From: Typhlomys cinereus
Lineage: Eukaryota > Chordata > Mammalia > Rodentia > Platacanthomyidae
DNA: 64,000 nucleotides
NCBI GenBank assembly: GCA_023101885.1
Contig: JALPQD010000044.1
Location: 8,957,565-9,021,564, forward strand
Direction of reading: 5' to 3'
Shown: piece by piece, positions 1-12,300 of the stretch
Position numbering within the stretch: position 1 is the first letter of the stretch
Layout of the letters: every line of letters begins with the position of its first letter
Notes under the pieces: model-generated
Seen by the model: only the letters and a program-made list of their open reading frames with translations
Database searches by the model: none
Told to the model about the DNA's origin: nothing
Translations under genes and position numbers: made by a program

Positions 1-283
1 GCTGACCTGGGGTCCTAGAGCGCGCGGTGAGGCCCGGCTGGATCCAGTTGGCTACTTTTTCCCTTCTCTATGTCTACTCATTCAAAGGTGGATATCTGTT
101 GACTCAGCTTAGCCAATGGAATACTAAAGAAGGCATCCTTCAGATCTAAAATGGTGTATACCTGTTTTTCAGATGGAAATGTACTAAGGAGCGTATACAG
201 ATTTGAAAACATTGAATGAATGCCTGGTATCCTCTTGTTTACTTCCGTGAGGTCCTATATTGGTCTGTAGCCATTTGCCTGGT
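1..283 (-). pseudogene. Retroviral pol fragment, reverse transcriptase N-terminal part
   Basis: Read on the minus strand, the segment shows the RT core LDLKDAFF with flanking residues typical of gammaretrovirus-like (class I) polymerases. A degraded YRP..DL.EVNKR block lies just before it, and a degraded FE....G..QL block follows toward coordinate 1. At least one in-frame stop and apparent frameshifts are present, so it is dead. It is cut at about 284 by the 3' end of a minus-strand L1. No retroviral sequence was recognised on the other side of that L1. It runs off the window at coordinate 1. Confidence 0.75.
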
Positions 284-2265
284 TTTCTTTTTTATTACAT
301 TTTTTACCTAGCTATACAAACTCAATAGATACCCCCTTCTTCTCCCTCATCTCTCTCTTTCCTCCTGTTGTCCCCCATTCCACTCTTCCCTCATTTCCAC
401 TCTCCCTCTCCCTCTTACCCCTTTCCCTTCTGTGCTTCCTGGTTTCTCCTTCCTATCTCCCAGAGCATCTGTTTATGTGGGAACAAAATTTCCCTCTGAG
501 TCATCTACACTAGTGAAGGTTTAGGACTCAGTGGCATAGCTTAGGGCTTCTTCTTGGACTGCCTGCTAATATGGAAACTCTATTATGATTGTTTAACTCT
601 TTGCCTCTAAGGATCCTAGTGCCTGAAGACTTTTCCCCTGTCATCTGTGTTACACTTTGGGGGGTTGTTGACATGTTAGCCATTGTGCAGATCAGGCAAG
701 GTCCAATCACATTGTGGATATACCTGGCTGCTGTAACCCTGACTTGTGTGGAGTATCACCCATCTTTAGGCTCTTAAAGTATTGCTGCCCTCTCTTCTGT
801 AAGGTTCCCTGAGCTTTAGGATAGGGAGAGATTTGGCTGGTCTGGTTCTGGGTGAATATTGTATAGTCTTTGGTGTTCTGAATTATGGCTTGTTGTTGTT
901 TTCAGTTTTGCTGTTCCTGCACTGCAATTGGCTGCATCCTGATTGGTTGCTGAGGTCATCTAACCAAAGATAAAAGACTGTTTAAATGAAGATCTTAATA
1001 TAAGAAGAGGCTCAAAGGTAAATGGAAGAATAGAAGTAGGACACAGCAATGAGAGGGGTTGATCTCCCATTTGTTGGTTGGTTACCATCTAACTGCCAGT
1101 CCTGACTGGGGAGATCAAACCTGTTCAGTGCCAAGTGAATAGGAAGGGAAGTAAGAGTCAGCTGCATCAGATGTCTAGCTACTTATATGCAGTACATGAC
1201 CATAACCTAATTTCTCTATTGAATTGTATACTTTTGTCTCCTTTCTTTTGAGGTCTTCTTTCCCTTTATCTCCTACTTATAATCCTTTGTGATTATAGTG
1301 GATATTACAGATATTACATTACATATGTCATTAAGTGGGTTTGCAACTAGGACCCATTATTAGGGAGTACATATGGCATCTAATTTTCTGTGTCTGGGAT
1401 ACTTCACTTAATATAATTTCTTCTAATTCTAGCCATTTCCCAACAAATTTCATTAATTTGTCATTTCTGATGGTTGAGTAGTATTCCATTGTATAAATGT
1501 TGGGTATTTGGGTTGATTCTATGACTTAACTATTGTAAATAGTGCTGCAATGAACATGGTTGTGCTTACATCACTGTAAGCAAATTGCTGTATTTGGGAG
1601 TATTATTCCCAGTAGAGGTATAGCAGGGTTATATGTCATTTAAATCCTTAATTTTTTTAGAAATCACCATACTGATTGCTAGAGTGGTTGTATAAGCCTG
1701 CATTCCCATGAGCAATACATGAGAGAGTTCTCTTCTCTCCACACCTTCTCCACCATTTGGTGTTGCTTGTATTGTGGATTTTCATCATCATGACGGGTGA
1801 GATGATATCTCAGGATAGTTTTGATTTGCATTTCCCTGATGGCTAGGGATTTGAAAAATATTTTAAGATATTTGTTTCTTTTGACTTCCAAGGCCCATTT
1901 TCTAATTGGGCCATTATCTCCTTAGTGTTTAACTTTATAAGTTTTTTGTTCACTGTGGATAATAGAGCTCTATCAGATGTATGAAGATTTTCTCCCATTC
2001 TGTGGGTTGCATTTTTGTTCAGCTTGCAATCTCTTTAGCTGAGCAGAAGTTCTCTAATTTCACAAAGTCCATTTGTTGAGTGTTATTTCTAGTGTCTGTG
2101 CTATTAGGTTTCTGTTTAGGAACTGTTGACCTAACCCAATCTGCTTGTGGGAGTTCCCTACTTTTTCAACTAGGGTTTTCATAGTCTCTGGCCTGATATT
2201 AAGGTCCTTTATCCATTTGGAATTTATTTTTGTGCATAGTGACAAGTATAGGTCCAGTTTTAATA
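284..2265 (-). mobile_element. LINE-1, 3' part (ORF2 C-terminus and 3'UTR), minus strand
   Basis: The left end is T-rich (the poly(A) end of a minus-strand copy). It is followed by the pyrimidine-rich L1 3'UTR (about 300-480) and then the 3'UTR body. ORF2 C-terminal homology starts near 1330 and runs to about 2265; the same sequence recurs at 27208-28200 and 31000-31480. The homology includes segments corresponding to the cysteine-rich C-terminus (1679-1891) and upstream (2060-2245). Many stops and frameshifts show it is old. The 5' end is truncated near 2265. Confidence 0.85.
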
Positions 2266-2369
2266 TTCTATATGTGAATAGAATTTATAAACTTATTTAT
2301 CTTTTCTGCCACTATCCAAATTGTACTTGAATCTCTCTTCCTTCTTTATTTTTTATTACCTGATTTAGC

Positions 2370-2765
2370 ATATCTTTTTCAATTTGATAAAACACTCTCA
2401 TGAAAGCAACTTAAGGGAAACTATTCTATTGTGACACACATGCAAGGAAAGAGTTCACTATCATGGGAACATAAAGGCAGCAGGTGTTCTAAATGATTCC
2501 TCACATTACAATAACATTCATGAAATAGAGAACAATGAATACTTCTGTTTAGCTAAATTTTTTCTTTATGTACAATCCAAGGCACAATCCCAAGGCATGG
2601 TGCTGCAAATTAGGGCAACATTCCCAACTCATTAACCTAATGAAGATATCCTTCTTAGTCAGGCCTATAGGCTAACCTAATCCAAACAACTCTTCATAGG
2701 TGTGCCCTAGTGCTTATCTTCTGTGTGATACCACATTCTCCCAAATTGAAAATAAGCACTATCAT
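2370..2765 (-). mobile_element. Degraded LTR-like retroposon, MaLR-type, minus strand
   Basis: Two parts resemble, in reverse orientation, a common rodent LTR-like repeat: a tract around 2395-2500 (GCAACTTAAGG, then CATGG...GGCAGCAGG) and one around 2635-2765 (TTAACCTAATG, then ACTCTTCATAGGTGTGCCC). The repeat carries TCAACTTGACA-type and poly(A)-signal parts. The related solo LTR at 30295-30773 is better preserved. The assignment is from memory and the copy is very diverged. Confidence 0.35.
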
Positions 2766-3140
2766 AAAATTCCTGTTTTTTCTGAGTTTTGTTTTTCCTT
2801 ATATTTCTATTGCAAAACCTTCTTCCCCTTACATGCAAATCTACATGGCTGTACACATATATCATCATGACTGACTCTCTTGTGTTCTACATTTTCTATT
2901 CACCACCAAAATGTCATCAGGAATTCAACTCTGCCTACATAATAATGCCCATGATATCTTCCATCACTACTGAAGCAAAACTCACAATCGTATGTATCAA
3001 TGTAATGTAGATAATGTAGATCACTGCATATTATTTCAGAATGAAGCAATGAATAAACAACTTTAAATGTATCAAATAGGGACTATTATTTATGAGCTAC
3101 ACCATAGAAATATTACTGAGCATTTGATTTCTGTGCTCAT
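2766..3140. other. No recognised feature
   Basis: AT-rich sequence with only short chance ORFs. Nothing recognised. Confidence 0.5.
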
Positions 3141-3347
3141 CTTTCTCTTTGTTTCTTTGCTTCTTTGTTTCTTTGTTTCTTTGTTTCTTTGTTTCTTTGT
3201 TCTTTGTTTCTTTGTTCTTTCTTTCTTTCTTTCTTCTTTCTTTCTTTCTTTCTCTCTCTCTCTCTCTTTCTCTTTCTTTCTCTCTCTCTTTGTTTCTTTG
3301 TTTGTTTCTTTCTTTCTTTCTTTTTGCTTTCTTTCTTTCCTTCTTTC
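3141..3347. repeat. Pyrimidine-rich microsatellite (TTTC/TTTG/TC)n
   Basis: About 200 bp of interrupted CTTT, GTTT and CT repeats, giving long low-complexity ORFs of Phe/Leu/Ser on one strand and Lys/Glu/Arg on the other. It adjoins the tail of the minus-strand SINE at 3348-3600 and probably grew from that tail. Confidence 0.9.
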
Positions 3348-3600
3348 GTGTCTGTGTGTCTGTGTGTATCAGAAGGCACTATGCATGCCTGTGGAGACAT
3401 GGGGTGACTTTGAGAATCACCCTGGATTGTTCTACCTCCTCTTTGCTTTGTTCTAAAGTTTCCCAGTCTCCACCATTCAGGATCAGAAGTACAGACTGTC
3501 ACTATTTCTTCCTGGAATTTTATGTGGGACCCAAGATCCAAACTCAGGTCCTTCTACTCGTGAGCCAGAGGCTTATCCTCTGAGCCATCTCTCCAGTCCA
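3348..3600 (-). mobile_element. Older tRNA-headed SINE, minus strand
   Basis: In reverse complement it begins with a tRNA-like head (GGACTGGAGAGATGGCTCAG, then AGGACCTGAGTTTGGATC) and runs into a body shared with 18735-19030 and 49876-50134. It ends in a TG-rich tail merging with the microsatellite. It is more diverged than the young dimeric SINE. Confidence 0.7.
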
Positions 3601-3726
3601 TATGCCTACCTCTCTTATGAGGATTCCAAAAATACCCAGTCACTGAAGGCAGAAAATTTACAAGTGCCTCTAACTCTCCATTTCCCTCTTGAAGTTGAAC
3701 AAGGGAATGAAATTCATATAAATCTC

Positions 3727-4145
3727 TGTGGGAACGAATGCCCACTCACGCATCCATTCACTCACTCAAACACACAGCTGCTGGCTGTGATGAAAGCAGG
3801 TTCCAGCCATCCCCACCTCCACCTCTATCCCCAGAGACTCGGCCCAGGATGGGGAGATTGTCAGTAGCAGATCTCAGTTTATTGGGGAGAGAAAAGGAAC
3901 TTTTATAGACAAAGGCCACCAAGGCACAAAATGGGCATCCAGTTGTGTCACAAGGTCCACACATCCTACAGGTGCTAATGGTCAAGTTCAATGTCAATCA
4001 GCACAGAAGGCAGGTAGATACCTGAAAGCCAATTAGGGCTCTCTGTGAAGTGATCAGGGTCACGCCCAAGACTCTTGCCCTCAGCGCCATCTTTAGTCCC
4101 ATGTGCTTGGCCATGTCCTAAGGCAAATGCTGGGCGGGCCCAACA
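3727..4145 (-). repeat. 3' LTR of the minus-strand provirus
   Basis: Same length (419 bp) and termini as the LTR at 7143-7561, about 6% different by eye. A polypurine tract lies immediately beside it on the internal side (4146-4158). Confidence 0.85.
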
Positions 4146-4158
4146 TCTTCCCCTTTTG
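4146..4158 (-). other. Polypurine tract of the minus-strand provirus
   Basis: On the minus strand it reads CAAAAGGGGAAGA directly before the 3' LTR, the normal plus-strand priming site. Confidence 0.7.
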
Positions 4159-5200
4159 TTTTTGTTCAGGAGGCTACCTGCGACCGAGCAGATTGACTCC
4201 ATCCAGACAAGGTATCAATCAGGCCTATAAGGATCACAGTTAACATGGTCTTGAGTGACTGTGCCTGTCTTAGGCATGAAAAACCTCCGACCGTGGTCTG
4301 ACCCATCATGGGATCTTGTAGTCTCCAGCTATAATACTATAAGTCCTATCTTAGGTTGACCCATGGCTGGGCTTCCACTTGCCCATCTCTGGCTACCAGT
4401 CTTCTGTATGAGGTTGGCTTTACCAACCTTGGGGGTTTGAGCCATATTTATGGTACATTGGACATGTACTGCACTTGACAAGTTAGCTAGACCAGAGAGA
4501 TTTTTTCACTGGGCAGGAGTCATGCATATGCTGGAGAAGACAGGTTGGCATCAGCACCAGGCATGGCAGCAGGTGACTTTTTGTGGGCGTGGCAGGGATG
4601 TTCAAGGGCCATAGATGCCTGTAGAGTGGTCTTGAATGGAGCGCTGCTGAAAGATATGCTGAGAAAACACTTAAGCAATATAGTTATTAAAAGAACAATT
4701 TTTCTAGATGTTAGATCAAACCCAGATTGACTCCATCCAGACAAGGTATCAATCAGGCCTATAAGGATCACAGTTAACATCTTCCTTGAGTACACCGTGG
4801 ATAGTTTCTGAAAGAGAAAAGCAAAGAAAGCTGCCCCTAGGGCTTTTTGTCCCTTAGTTTGGCTTGTTAGTCTGGGGATGATTCTTTTAGGTCTCCTTCA
4901 TGAGGATCCTCCTGTGGATAGAATTTAAGATTCCTTGCCAGAGTCCAAATTGGGGAATACACATCCAAATCCTTTTCCCATAGTGATCATGGAATCATGT
5001 CCCCTCCATTGCCCAGTTAGGGGGGTCCTTCCAACACACCTTAACAGAAGGTTTGGTGGAATAGGCTTCCCAGTGTCTTTGGAACCTCAATTTAAGTTGT
5101 CCTTTTATAAAATTTAAAATTTAAAACGTAATGATAAGTAATGCCAACCTCAGCTGTTTGTGCGGGCTTACTCCCCCTTTTTGTTTTTGTAATTGGGCCT

Positions 5201-7070
5201 TTAAATATTGGTGATTTCTTTCAACAATGGCTTGTCCTCTAGATCGAATTTTGATCTACAGTTTCTTTTCCAATGAAACCCTCTGTGGCACCTAGGGCAT
5301 GGAGTTGTAGGTGGCTTAGCCCCTCCTACCTCCCTCAGCTTCCCTTCCTTGCCCTGGGGACATTCCCTCCTGAAATGCCCCACCTGGCCACAATGAAAAC
5401 AAACTCCATTGTTTCCCCTCCTCTCTTGGCCCTGCAGGCTGGGTGTCAGCCAAGTGCCTTTGTCTGTGTCTCCAGGGTGGCAGTGAGTGTCTGACTCTGG
5501 TGTTTTTGAGTCCCCACATCCTGTGAAGCAATAATCCAGGTGCCCATGGATCTCTCAAGACTTGCACATGCTATTTTGTGGTCCCCATTCATCCCTTCCC
5601 ATACCAGCAATTTAGCAAATTGTTCCCTTAGAGGGTCTGGGGGAAGTTTACAACAGAGGCTTTTTTCCACCTGGTCAATGAACTCGGGGAGGGTCTCACC
5701 TGGTTTTTGCATAATGCCTGCTAGAGGTGTTTCAGAAGGACCTTCATCTAGCTTTTTCCATGCCACTAAACCTATCAAATGGACTTGGTGTTGGTATGGG
5801 GCTTCTATGGCCGCCCGCTGGACCCCAGTAGAAAATTGATCTGACGTTCCAGCTAACATTCCAAACGTTATAGGCACCCTGGGCTGCGCATTTTGATTGA
5901 GCTCAGCTTGGACCCTACATTCTTCCTTAAATAGCACTGCCCACTTAATGAATGTGGGACTGGGGAGCACCACTTTGGCCATATCCATCCAGTCCTTAGT
6001 AGTACAAGGTTGGTGAGCTAGATCTTGAAGGAGGGCCTCAACCCAAGGAGAATTTGGACTATCCTCTAGTACTGCTTGCTTTAATTTTTTTAAATCTTTT
6101 GCCTCCTGGATTTAAGTTAACAGGATAGGCTTGTACTTAATACGCCTCAGCATATGTGGGCTCCAGCCCTGGGTTCCCTGCTCTAGTCTGGCGGGGGCCA
6201 GTGTGTCCGCATACTGGCCAACCTGTCGGTCCGCTTCTGCAAATCTCTGCCCCCCCACCCCCGCTGTGCACAGCCTCGTGGCAGCTGTGCACAGCGCCCC
6301 CGCCATGCGAGTCCACATCCACCCCCCCCCCGCCATGCGGGTCCACATCCCCAGGTGTTGTCCCGCTGCAGCTGCTGCATGCAGTCTCTCCACCGCAGCC
6401 GGTGGCGGCTTCTCCAGTACCGGTACCATGCACCCGGGTCACAGCCCACAACTCTGTGTGATGTTCTTGGTGCATGCACAGTGATGGGTTATCATTCTCT
6501 AAACAGCAGGCATGCCCACCATCCCCATGGTTTCCTGCACCCTGCCATGGTCTAGCAGAATTCCTGCCCAGCCCCTGCTCAGCGTGCCCACAGCTTTGCC
6601 CACCTAGCCCCAGCTCCAGGGTCCCACATGACTCCACATCCCGTACTTAGCAGCTTCTCTGTTCCCCTGCACCCTGGGCCCTCTGCAGGGTGCCCAGAAT
6701 GGCTTGTTGACTCCAACCCTCCTGGAGCCGCGTTCTGGAATGGCTCTGGCCCTTCCCTCTCTACCTGCACCATTTGCTCTGATGCAGGCTGAATTGGATT
6801 GGGAAGGAAAGCCATCTTGAGTGCAGAAATTGTGGAATAAAATTCCATGGAAGGCGGTATATTATGATTTTTTTCTCACTCTCTGGCTAGACCTTCTATT
6901 TTATTCCACATGTCCCATGAAAATATGTTGGTGGCCCAAGCCCATGGAGCCAATTCAAGAGCCGATTCCCACACTCTGGCAATGCCTGGATCAGAAATGT
7001 CAAACTCTTTAATATGAACTTGAGTGTTAATGGCACTGGATCCACTCTGCACGTTGAATTCCCATATTTC
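5201..7070 (-). pseudogene. Decayed gag (matrix, capsid, nucleocapsid) of the minus-strand provirus
   Basis: The start region near 7043 parallels the ATG-Gly-Asn-Ser start of the + strand copy but has lost a base, shifting the frame. Matrix-like sequence follows (about 6891-7070), with an EFDISDPGIARVWES stretch. After a low-complexity linker (about 6100-6850), an open 180-codon piece at 5446-5988 carries capsid, including a major-homology-region-like QKPGETLPEFIDQVEKSL. Two zinc-knuckle remnants lie at about 5230-5400: GHFRREC, then a complete CPRCHRGFHWKRNC. The pieces are in different frames, so no Gag polyprotein can be made. Class II affinity is inferred from capsid and knuckle layout. 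Confidence 0.75.
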
Positions 7071-7122
7071 CCAAGTTTTCACTTACCCCGAAGCCTGCTT
7101 AGCTCCATCCGATTTCGGAAGT

Positions 7123-7140
7123 GTCCCTTTGTGGTCGCCA
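7123..7140 (-). other. Primer-binding site, complementary to tRNA-Arg (TCG) with one mismatch
   Basis: The + strand reads GTCCCTTTGTGGTCGCCA, the 3' end of a tRNA including CCA. It matches the remembered tRNA-Arg(TCG) 3' end (GTCCCTTCGTGGTCGCCA) at 17 of 18 positions. It lies 2 bp inside the 5' LTR, as expected for reverse-transcription priming. Confidence 0.7.
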
Positions 7141-7142
7141 CT

Positions 7143-7561
7143 TGTGGGAACCAATGCCCACTCATGCATCCATTCACTCACTCAAACACACAGCTGCTGG
7201 CTGTGATGAAAGCAGGTTCCAGCTATTCCCACCTCCGCCTCTATCCCCAGAGACTCGGCCGGGGATGGGAAGATTGTCAGTAGCAGATCTCAGTTTATTG
7301 GGGGGAGAAAAGGAACTTTTATAGACAAAGGCCACCAAGGCACAAAACAGGCATCCAGTTGTGTCACAAGGTCAACACATCTTACAAGTGCTAATGGTCA
7401 AGCTCAATGTCAATCAGCACAGAAGGCAGGTAGATACCTGAAAGCCAATTAGGGCTCTCTGTGAAGTGATCAGGGTCACACCCAAGACCCTTGCCCTCAG
7501 CACCATCTTTAGTCCCATGTGCTCGGCCATGCCCTGGGGCAAATCCTGGGTGGGCCTAACA
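7143..7561 (-). repeat. 5' LTR of the minus-strand provirus
   Basis: On the minus strand it starts TGTTAGGCCC and ends CCCACA. A TATAAAAG box (complement near 7317-7324) and AATAAA (complement near 7293-7298) mark the promoter and poly(A) signal of the LTR. Confidence 0.85.
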
Positions 7562-7567
7562 GATCTC

Positions 7568-9690
7568 CAAATCTATGCTTCTATTCATCATCTTCACACT
7601 TACATTTGGTAATTCACTTTAATCTTATATTTGATAACATTACCTTCCATAGGGGTCATAGGGGTTCTTCTCTTATTTGATTCATTCACTTCTATCTTTT
7701 CAAGTAGACTTGATAACCAAATAGGAAGAGCTTTTTTTTTCCCCCTCTGGGACTATAACTGATTTCACAATTGTGATAGAAAAGTTGGCAGTAATTATGC
7801 AGTTTTTTCATCTAGATTAATGAATTGTTAGTTATTATTCCTGGAATAAAAGATTTGAACACAGTCTAGAAACATGCAACAGCCTCAGAACACTTACAAT
7901 CCTTCCTCTAAAACAAACAGCTGCCAAATCACAGTGTACAAGATGTTATTTTCCACAGAATTTTTAAATTAAAACAAAATGATCTGGAATTTGAAACAAA
8001 AATTATGTACTCTAAATTGTGCTTATGTCTACAAACTACATGAACATGTCCTTATGCTTCAAATAAGAATGACCATCTCATGAAGAGAAGAACCATCATC
8101 CCCTAACTTCAGCCTTTTTGAAGTTTGGCCTAAGTATCCTGAAAACCTCTACCTTCTATATAGCCACATCTCTTTGTAACTTAGGGGATCATAGACATCA
8201 AATGTCAATTTTTGAATTTCATATGACACTACTTCATTAATACTTTCCTCCTTTAGTGCTGATCCACCAGTTTAAAGAGGTGAGAAAGTTTATATTATTT
8301 TATTTACTCTTCTCTGGATCTGTGATAACAGGGACTGTGTGGCTTCACACCTAGTGAAACTCCTGAAAGGGAATCCTTCATGAGCACAGCTAGGTTTTCT
8401 AGTAATATTCTGAAGTAAAACTCTACTAAAGATGCAATGAACCCTTCCAAGCCCATGTTACTTTGTTTCTTTACATCATAGTAGTTATTTTCCAAATTAT
8501 TAATTTTTATACCCCAGGGTTATAATAATGCAGTAAAATGAAGCTCCGAAGGAATTGGGAGAGTTGAGACATGGATAGCATTTTCTCTTCTCTGGCACAA
8601 TAAATCTGATAATATGATTTCCTCAGCAAAGAACAGACACAGATCTGTTATTAACAGAATAAGTTAACATGAGCATACTGTATTCCTTGAAATAATTCAT
8701 AGAATTTCATAAGGACTTATATTTCCTCTATAAAGGAGATATACATGCATTTCTATATGTATGCATTGCATAAGTACACACACATCTGGGGTTTTGTGAA
8801 CAGCTACTTCCCTAAGCATTTATTTACAGGCAAACTATGCAAACACTACTTCAGCAGGATCTATAAGAAAACATAAAGGAAGTGGATTTCTATCCAGCAT
8901 ATAATTATCATGAGGAGAAGTCAAAACTAAACTAGAGCTTATCTGGAAAAGAAAAGCAGACAGAAGACAGGACTCTGGCAAAGTAATGTCTTGTTCCAGC
9001 TTAGAAGAAGACTGACCTTTGCTATGGTCAAACTTCTTTGATGCAGCAGCTTTTAAGTCCACAATTTCCCTGCAGCAGTATCGACAGGTAGACTTTGCCT
9101 TCTACATTGCAGTTCCTCTTCATAGTCTAGAATGTCAAAGTCTTTAATATTTTAACATATTTTCTGGTCATAATTTGTAGTTTAAGTGACTCTTTAAATT
9201 TCTCATCCACTGCCCACCCTGTACATGCTGGGATATCTATCCCATGCACATGTATTTCATGACTCTTACTTTTTCAAATCCCAAAAAACCTGCATTGGAA
9301 CATCTACCCACGTGCCTGAATCTCAAGACCTTTTCTTTCAGTGGTTCTGCCCATGCACTGTGCCACTAATTATCAAAAAATAAATAAATAAAAATATTCT
9401 AATCAACCAACTATCATAAAGACCCAAGACCAAAAAGTACCTATTTCCCAACACAGGATCCTGAGATCCTCACCAATCACCACAGAAAAGTCAACCACAA
9501 AACAGTGAGTTAAGTACATTTGTTCATATCTATACTTGTATAACTGAATCCTTAATAAGTTTCAAAGTAGTTGGGTTTTGGGCAGTATAGTTCAAGTAAA
9601 TTTTGGACTGCTTGGTTCTCCATATAAGTTACCCACATGCCATTCACTTCCAGTAAACTCTTGCCAAGTCTTGAATTCTTCTCTGCTTCA
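7568..9690. other. No recognised gene or young repeat
   Basis: About 2.1 kb of AT-rich, apparently single-copy sequence. Only short chance ORFs are present (8304-8495 and 8835-9062 on the minus strand). Nothing was recognised on either strand. Confidence 0.5.
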
Positions 9691-12062
9691 ATATGTCACC
9701 CCTTTTAGCTTTCCACAATAAAAAATGCAGTCTTTTGAAATGCAGTAAACCCAAGGCCTACCCATCTAACACCTCCAGACCTGAACCCATGCCAGATAAG
9801 AGATATACTGAGACAGGAGAGGGACCACCAATCTGTTTCAGACCCCTGGGGGCACCAGGTAAAAGATGCAGGTGTTCCCCCAGGAACAGAATCCAGCATC
9901 AGAGGACAGTCATATCACAAAAGCAGAGACATTGTCTCAACAACCAAAGGCAGATAACCCCTTCTGACTCTGAAAAACCCCCAAGTCACATCATAAAACC
10001 ACAGGATACACTGTGCACCAGGAAAGCAAGTCTCCTTCAAAAAGCATCAAGCCTTGCTGCTGCATTGACTAGAGTTCTTATGATCATGCTCCAGACCCCA
10101 GCACATCTTAGGGTCTCAATAGCAGGGAGTTCCTTTTGGTCCCAGCTTGTGCCTCACTGCTGGGTTAGCCAGCAGTCTCATGACCATGCCCACATGCCCA
10201 GCACCCTTCACCAGCCCAACTACTCATTCTTAGACCACCACCAATAATCATTAAAGAACTTTAAAGCTTTTGAAGAATTTAAGAGTCCAAGAAAAAAAGG
10301 CTAGCAGAACCATACAACTGAGGACTTCAAAAATCATGCCATCAAACAATAGAGAATCTTCTCTTTCATATCGAAGATAAGAAAACCCTTTTTAACTTCC
10401 TGTTACTCTCAATTGATATTCACCACAATTTAAGATTTCCATATAACCAAACCAAAAACCTGTACAACTTCAGGGACTTAACACTTACACATCATTAAGG
10501 AAGTAAAAGCTAAAATCTGAACCATGATACTAACCTTCAAGCCCTGTCTATGAACAATATATACTATCAGTATAATAGCCTCATCTGGAGGCTATTATAG
10601 CAACAAGGAACACTAGAAAGGCATGTTCAACACCAAGGCAAACATTAACAATGACTGCCCAAGCATAGTAATACTGTCTAACTCATATCAGTCAAAAATA
10701 CATATCAAGAAAGACATTAGAGATCAAACAAAAATGCCTAAGTCATAATGTAAATCTATAAGAGATTACAAAAAGACAATAAATCTAAAAAAAAAAACCA
10801 TAATGATGGAATCCAACCAGAACAAACTGATGGAAAATAGCCAAGAAAGCCAGACCTGAGATAATGATTTTCAAAGCCTGATCTTTACCATGATCTAAAC
10901 AATTAAAGAGGAAATCCAAAAGGAGTTAAATAGCCACATCAATCAATATGAACAGGAACACAGTAGGCACTTGAATGAGATGAGAAAAGCAGCTGAAGAA
11001 ACAAAATTAGGCATAGAGCAGCTGAAAAAAATCTCAAGCAGAGATTAAACTTGAATTACAAGACAAGTTATCTTCAATACAGGACACAACACAGAGTCTT
11101 AGCAGCAGAACTAATGAAGCAGAAAATAGAATATCAGAACTTGAAGACAAAATGGCAGAATAAACTGGTTCAATTAAAGAAGTTGTAAAAGCCAAAAAGA
11201 TACTTGAGAGGAATATTCAAGAGTTATGGACACCGTAAAGAAACCAAGCCTGTGCATTCTTGGAATACCAAAACAAGAAAACCAAAATGCCACACCTAAG
11301 GCTCTTTTTCAAACTATCATGAAGGAAAATTTTCCACATCTAAAGAGAGAGATGCCCATCCAAATACAAGAGGCATATCACACTCCAAACAGATATGACC
11401 AAAATAGAAAGTTGCCATTGCAAATCATAGTGAAAATGCTACAGATACAAGACAAAGAGTATGTGCTGAGAGATTAAGAGAAAAAAATGCAAATTGCTTT
11501 TAATATAACCTATTAAAATAAAAAATGATTTTTCAATGGAAACAGTAAAAGCCAAAGAGCTTGGAGAGACATCCTTCAAGATATGAATGAGCACAATTAT
11601 CAATCCAAGCTTATATATCCATCAAAATTATCAGTTATGATTGGAGATGAAAGAAAAATTTTACACCATAAAGACAAACTGAAGGCTTACATGACCACTG
11701 AACCAGCTTTATGAAAATTGTTAGAAAAAAACACTCAATCTTAAAGAAAATAACAAACATACAAGATGAAGAAGGGAAGTATAAGGCCATCGCAACCTTC
11801 AAGCTAAGTAATACATACATAGGAGGCAGTAAACACAAAAAAATGACAGGAAACAACAGTCATTTCTTAATTAAAACACTAAAAGTCAATGAAGTGTACT
11901 CACCAATCAAAGGACAATCAGAATCAAATCTCACTGTAAAATATATGCACATTTTAAAAGTAAAAGGCTGGTCAAAGATACTTCAAGCTAATGTAACAAG
12001 GAAACAAGAAAGTGTAGCAATTATGGTATCTGATAAAATACACTTCAAACCAGGTGTGTTCT
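9690..12062 (+). mobile_element. LINE-1 5' part (5'UTR, ORF1, start of ORF2 endonuclease)
   Basis: The region 9690-10730 resembles the L1 leader again present at 14100-14530. ORF1 follows in broken frames. The coiled-coil-like part lies near 10900-11220. The C-terminal domain spans 11226-11730 and has a PSKLSVMIGDERK-type segment, the L1 ORF1 YPAKLSF.I.GE block. Around 11930-12060 the frame carries an endonuclease piece, KGWSKILQANVTRKQESVAI, matching L1 ORF2. Stops and frameshifts are frequent. Homology stops abruptly near 12062. Confidence 0.75.
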
Positions 12063-12300
12063 GGTTGGCTATGTGAGCCACCTATGGGCCTGACCACCCG
12101 CCAAAAGCTTCTCTGGTTTTTCTGCTTATGCAAATCGACCTGGAAATGAGTTGAAGCAGAGGATTTCATACAGTATCAAACTTAAAAGAATAAAGAGGAA
12201 AAAAAACTTCCATAAAACATCAGAATAGTCACATCAAAAAACCAATCAGAAAAGGAAGACAACACTAGAAACACTACATTTCTCATTTTTCTTTTCTTCT
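12063..12300. other. Short unassigned segment between L1 fragments
   Basis: The sequence after the L1 break at about 12062 is not L1-like to my eye. No other feature recognised. Confidence 0.35.

Larger units (their letters stand above)
3727..7561 (-). mobile_element. Pol-less endogenous retrovirus / LTR retrotransposon, minus strand
   Basis: Two 419-bp LTRs flank about 3 kb. The host flanks AATCTC (3721-3726) and GATCTC (7562-7567) form a probable 6-bp target duplication with one mismatch. By eye the LTRs differ at about 25 positions (roughly 6%), so the insertion is not recent. Internally, 5' to 3' on the minus strand, come an arginine-type primer-binding site, a splice-donor-like GGTAAGT, gag matrix, a proline/glycine-rich linker, capsid, two zinc-knuckle remnants, then about 1 kb of non-coding sequence and a polypurine tract. 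No protease, polymerase or envelope is recognisable. Gag similarity and the 6-bp duplication suggest a class II (betaretrovirus-like) element. It shares its layout with the element at 21704-26043. Confidence 0.85.

Noticed and set aside
3067..3583. Long overlapping ORFs rich in Phe/Leu/Ser (+) and Lys/Glu/Arg (-)
   Set aside because: They are translations of the pyrimidine microsatellite and an adjoining SINE.
6112..6637. Several overlapping ORFs on both strands in a GC-rich stretch
   Set aside because: They lie in the low-complexity linker of the decayed gag. Overlap in many frames reflects composition.
9693..10247. 184-codon ORF
   Set aside because: It falls in the leader of an L1 copy and matches no protein motif.
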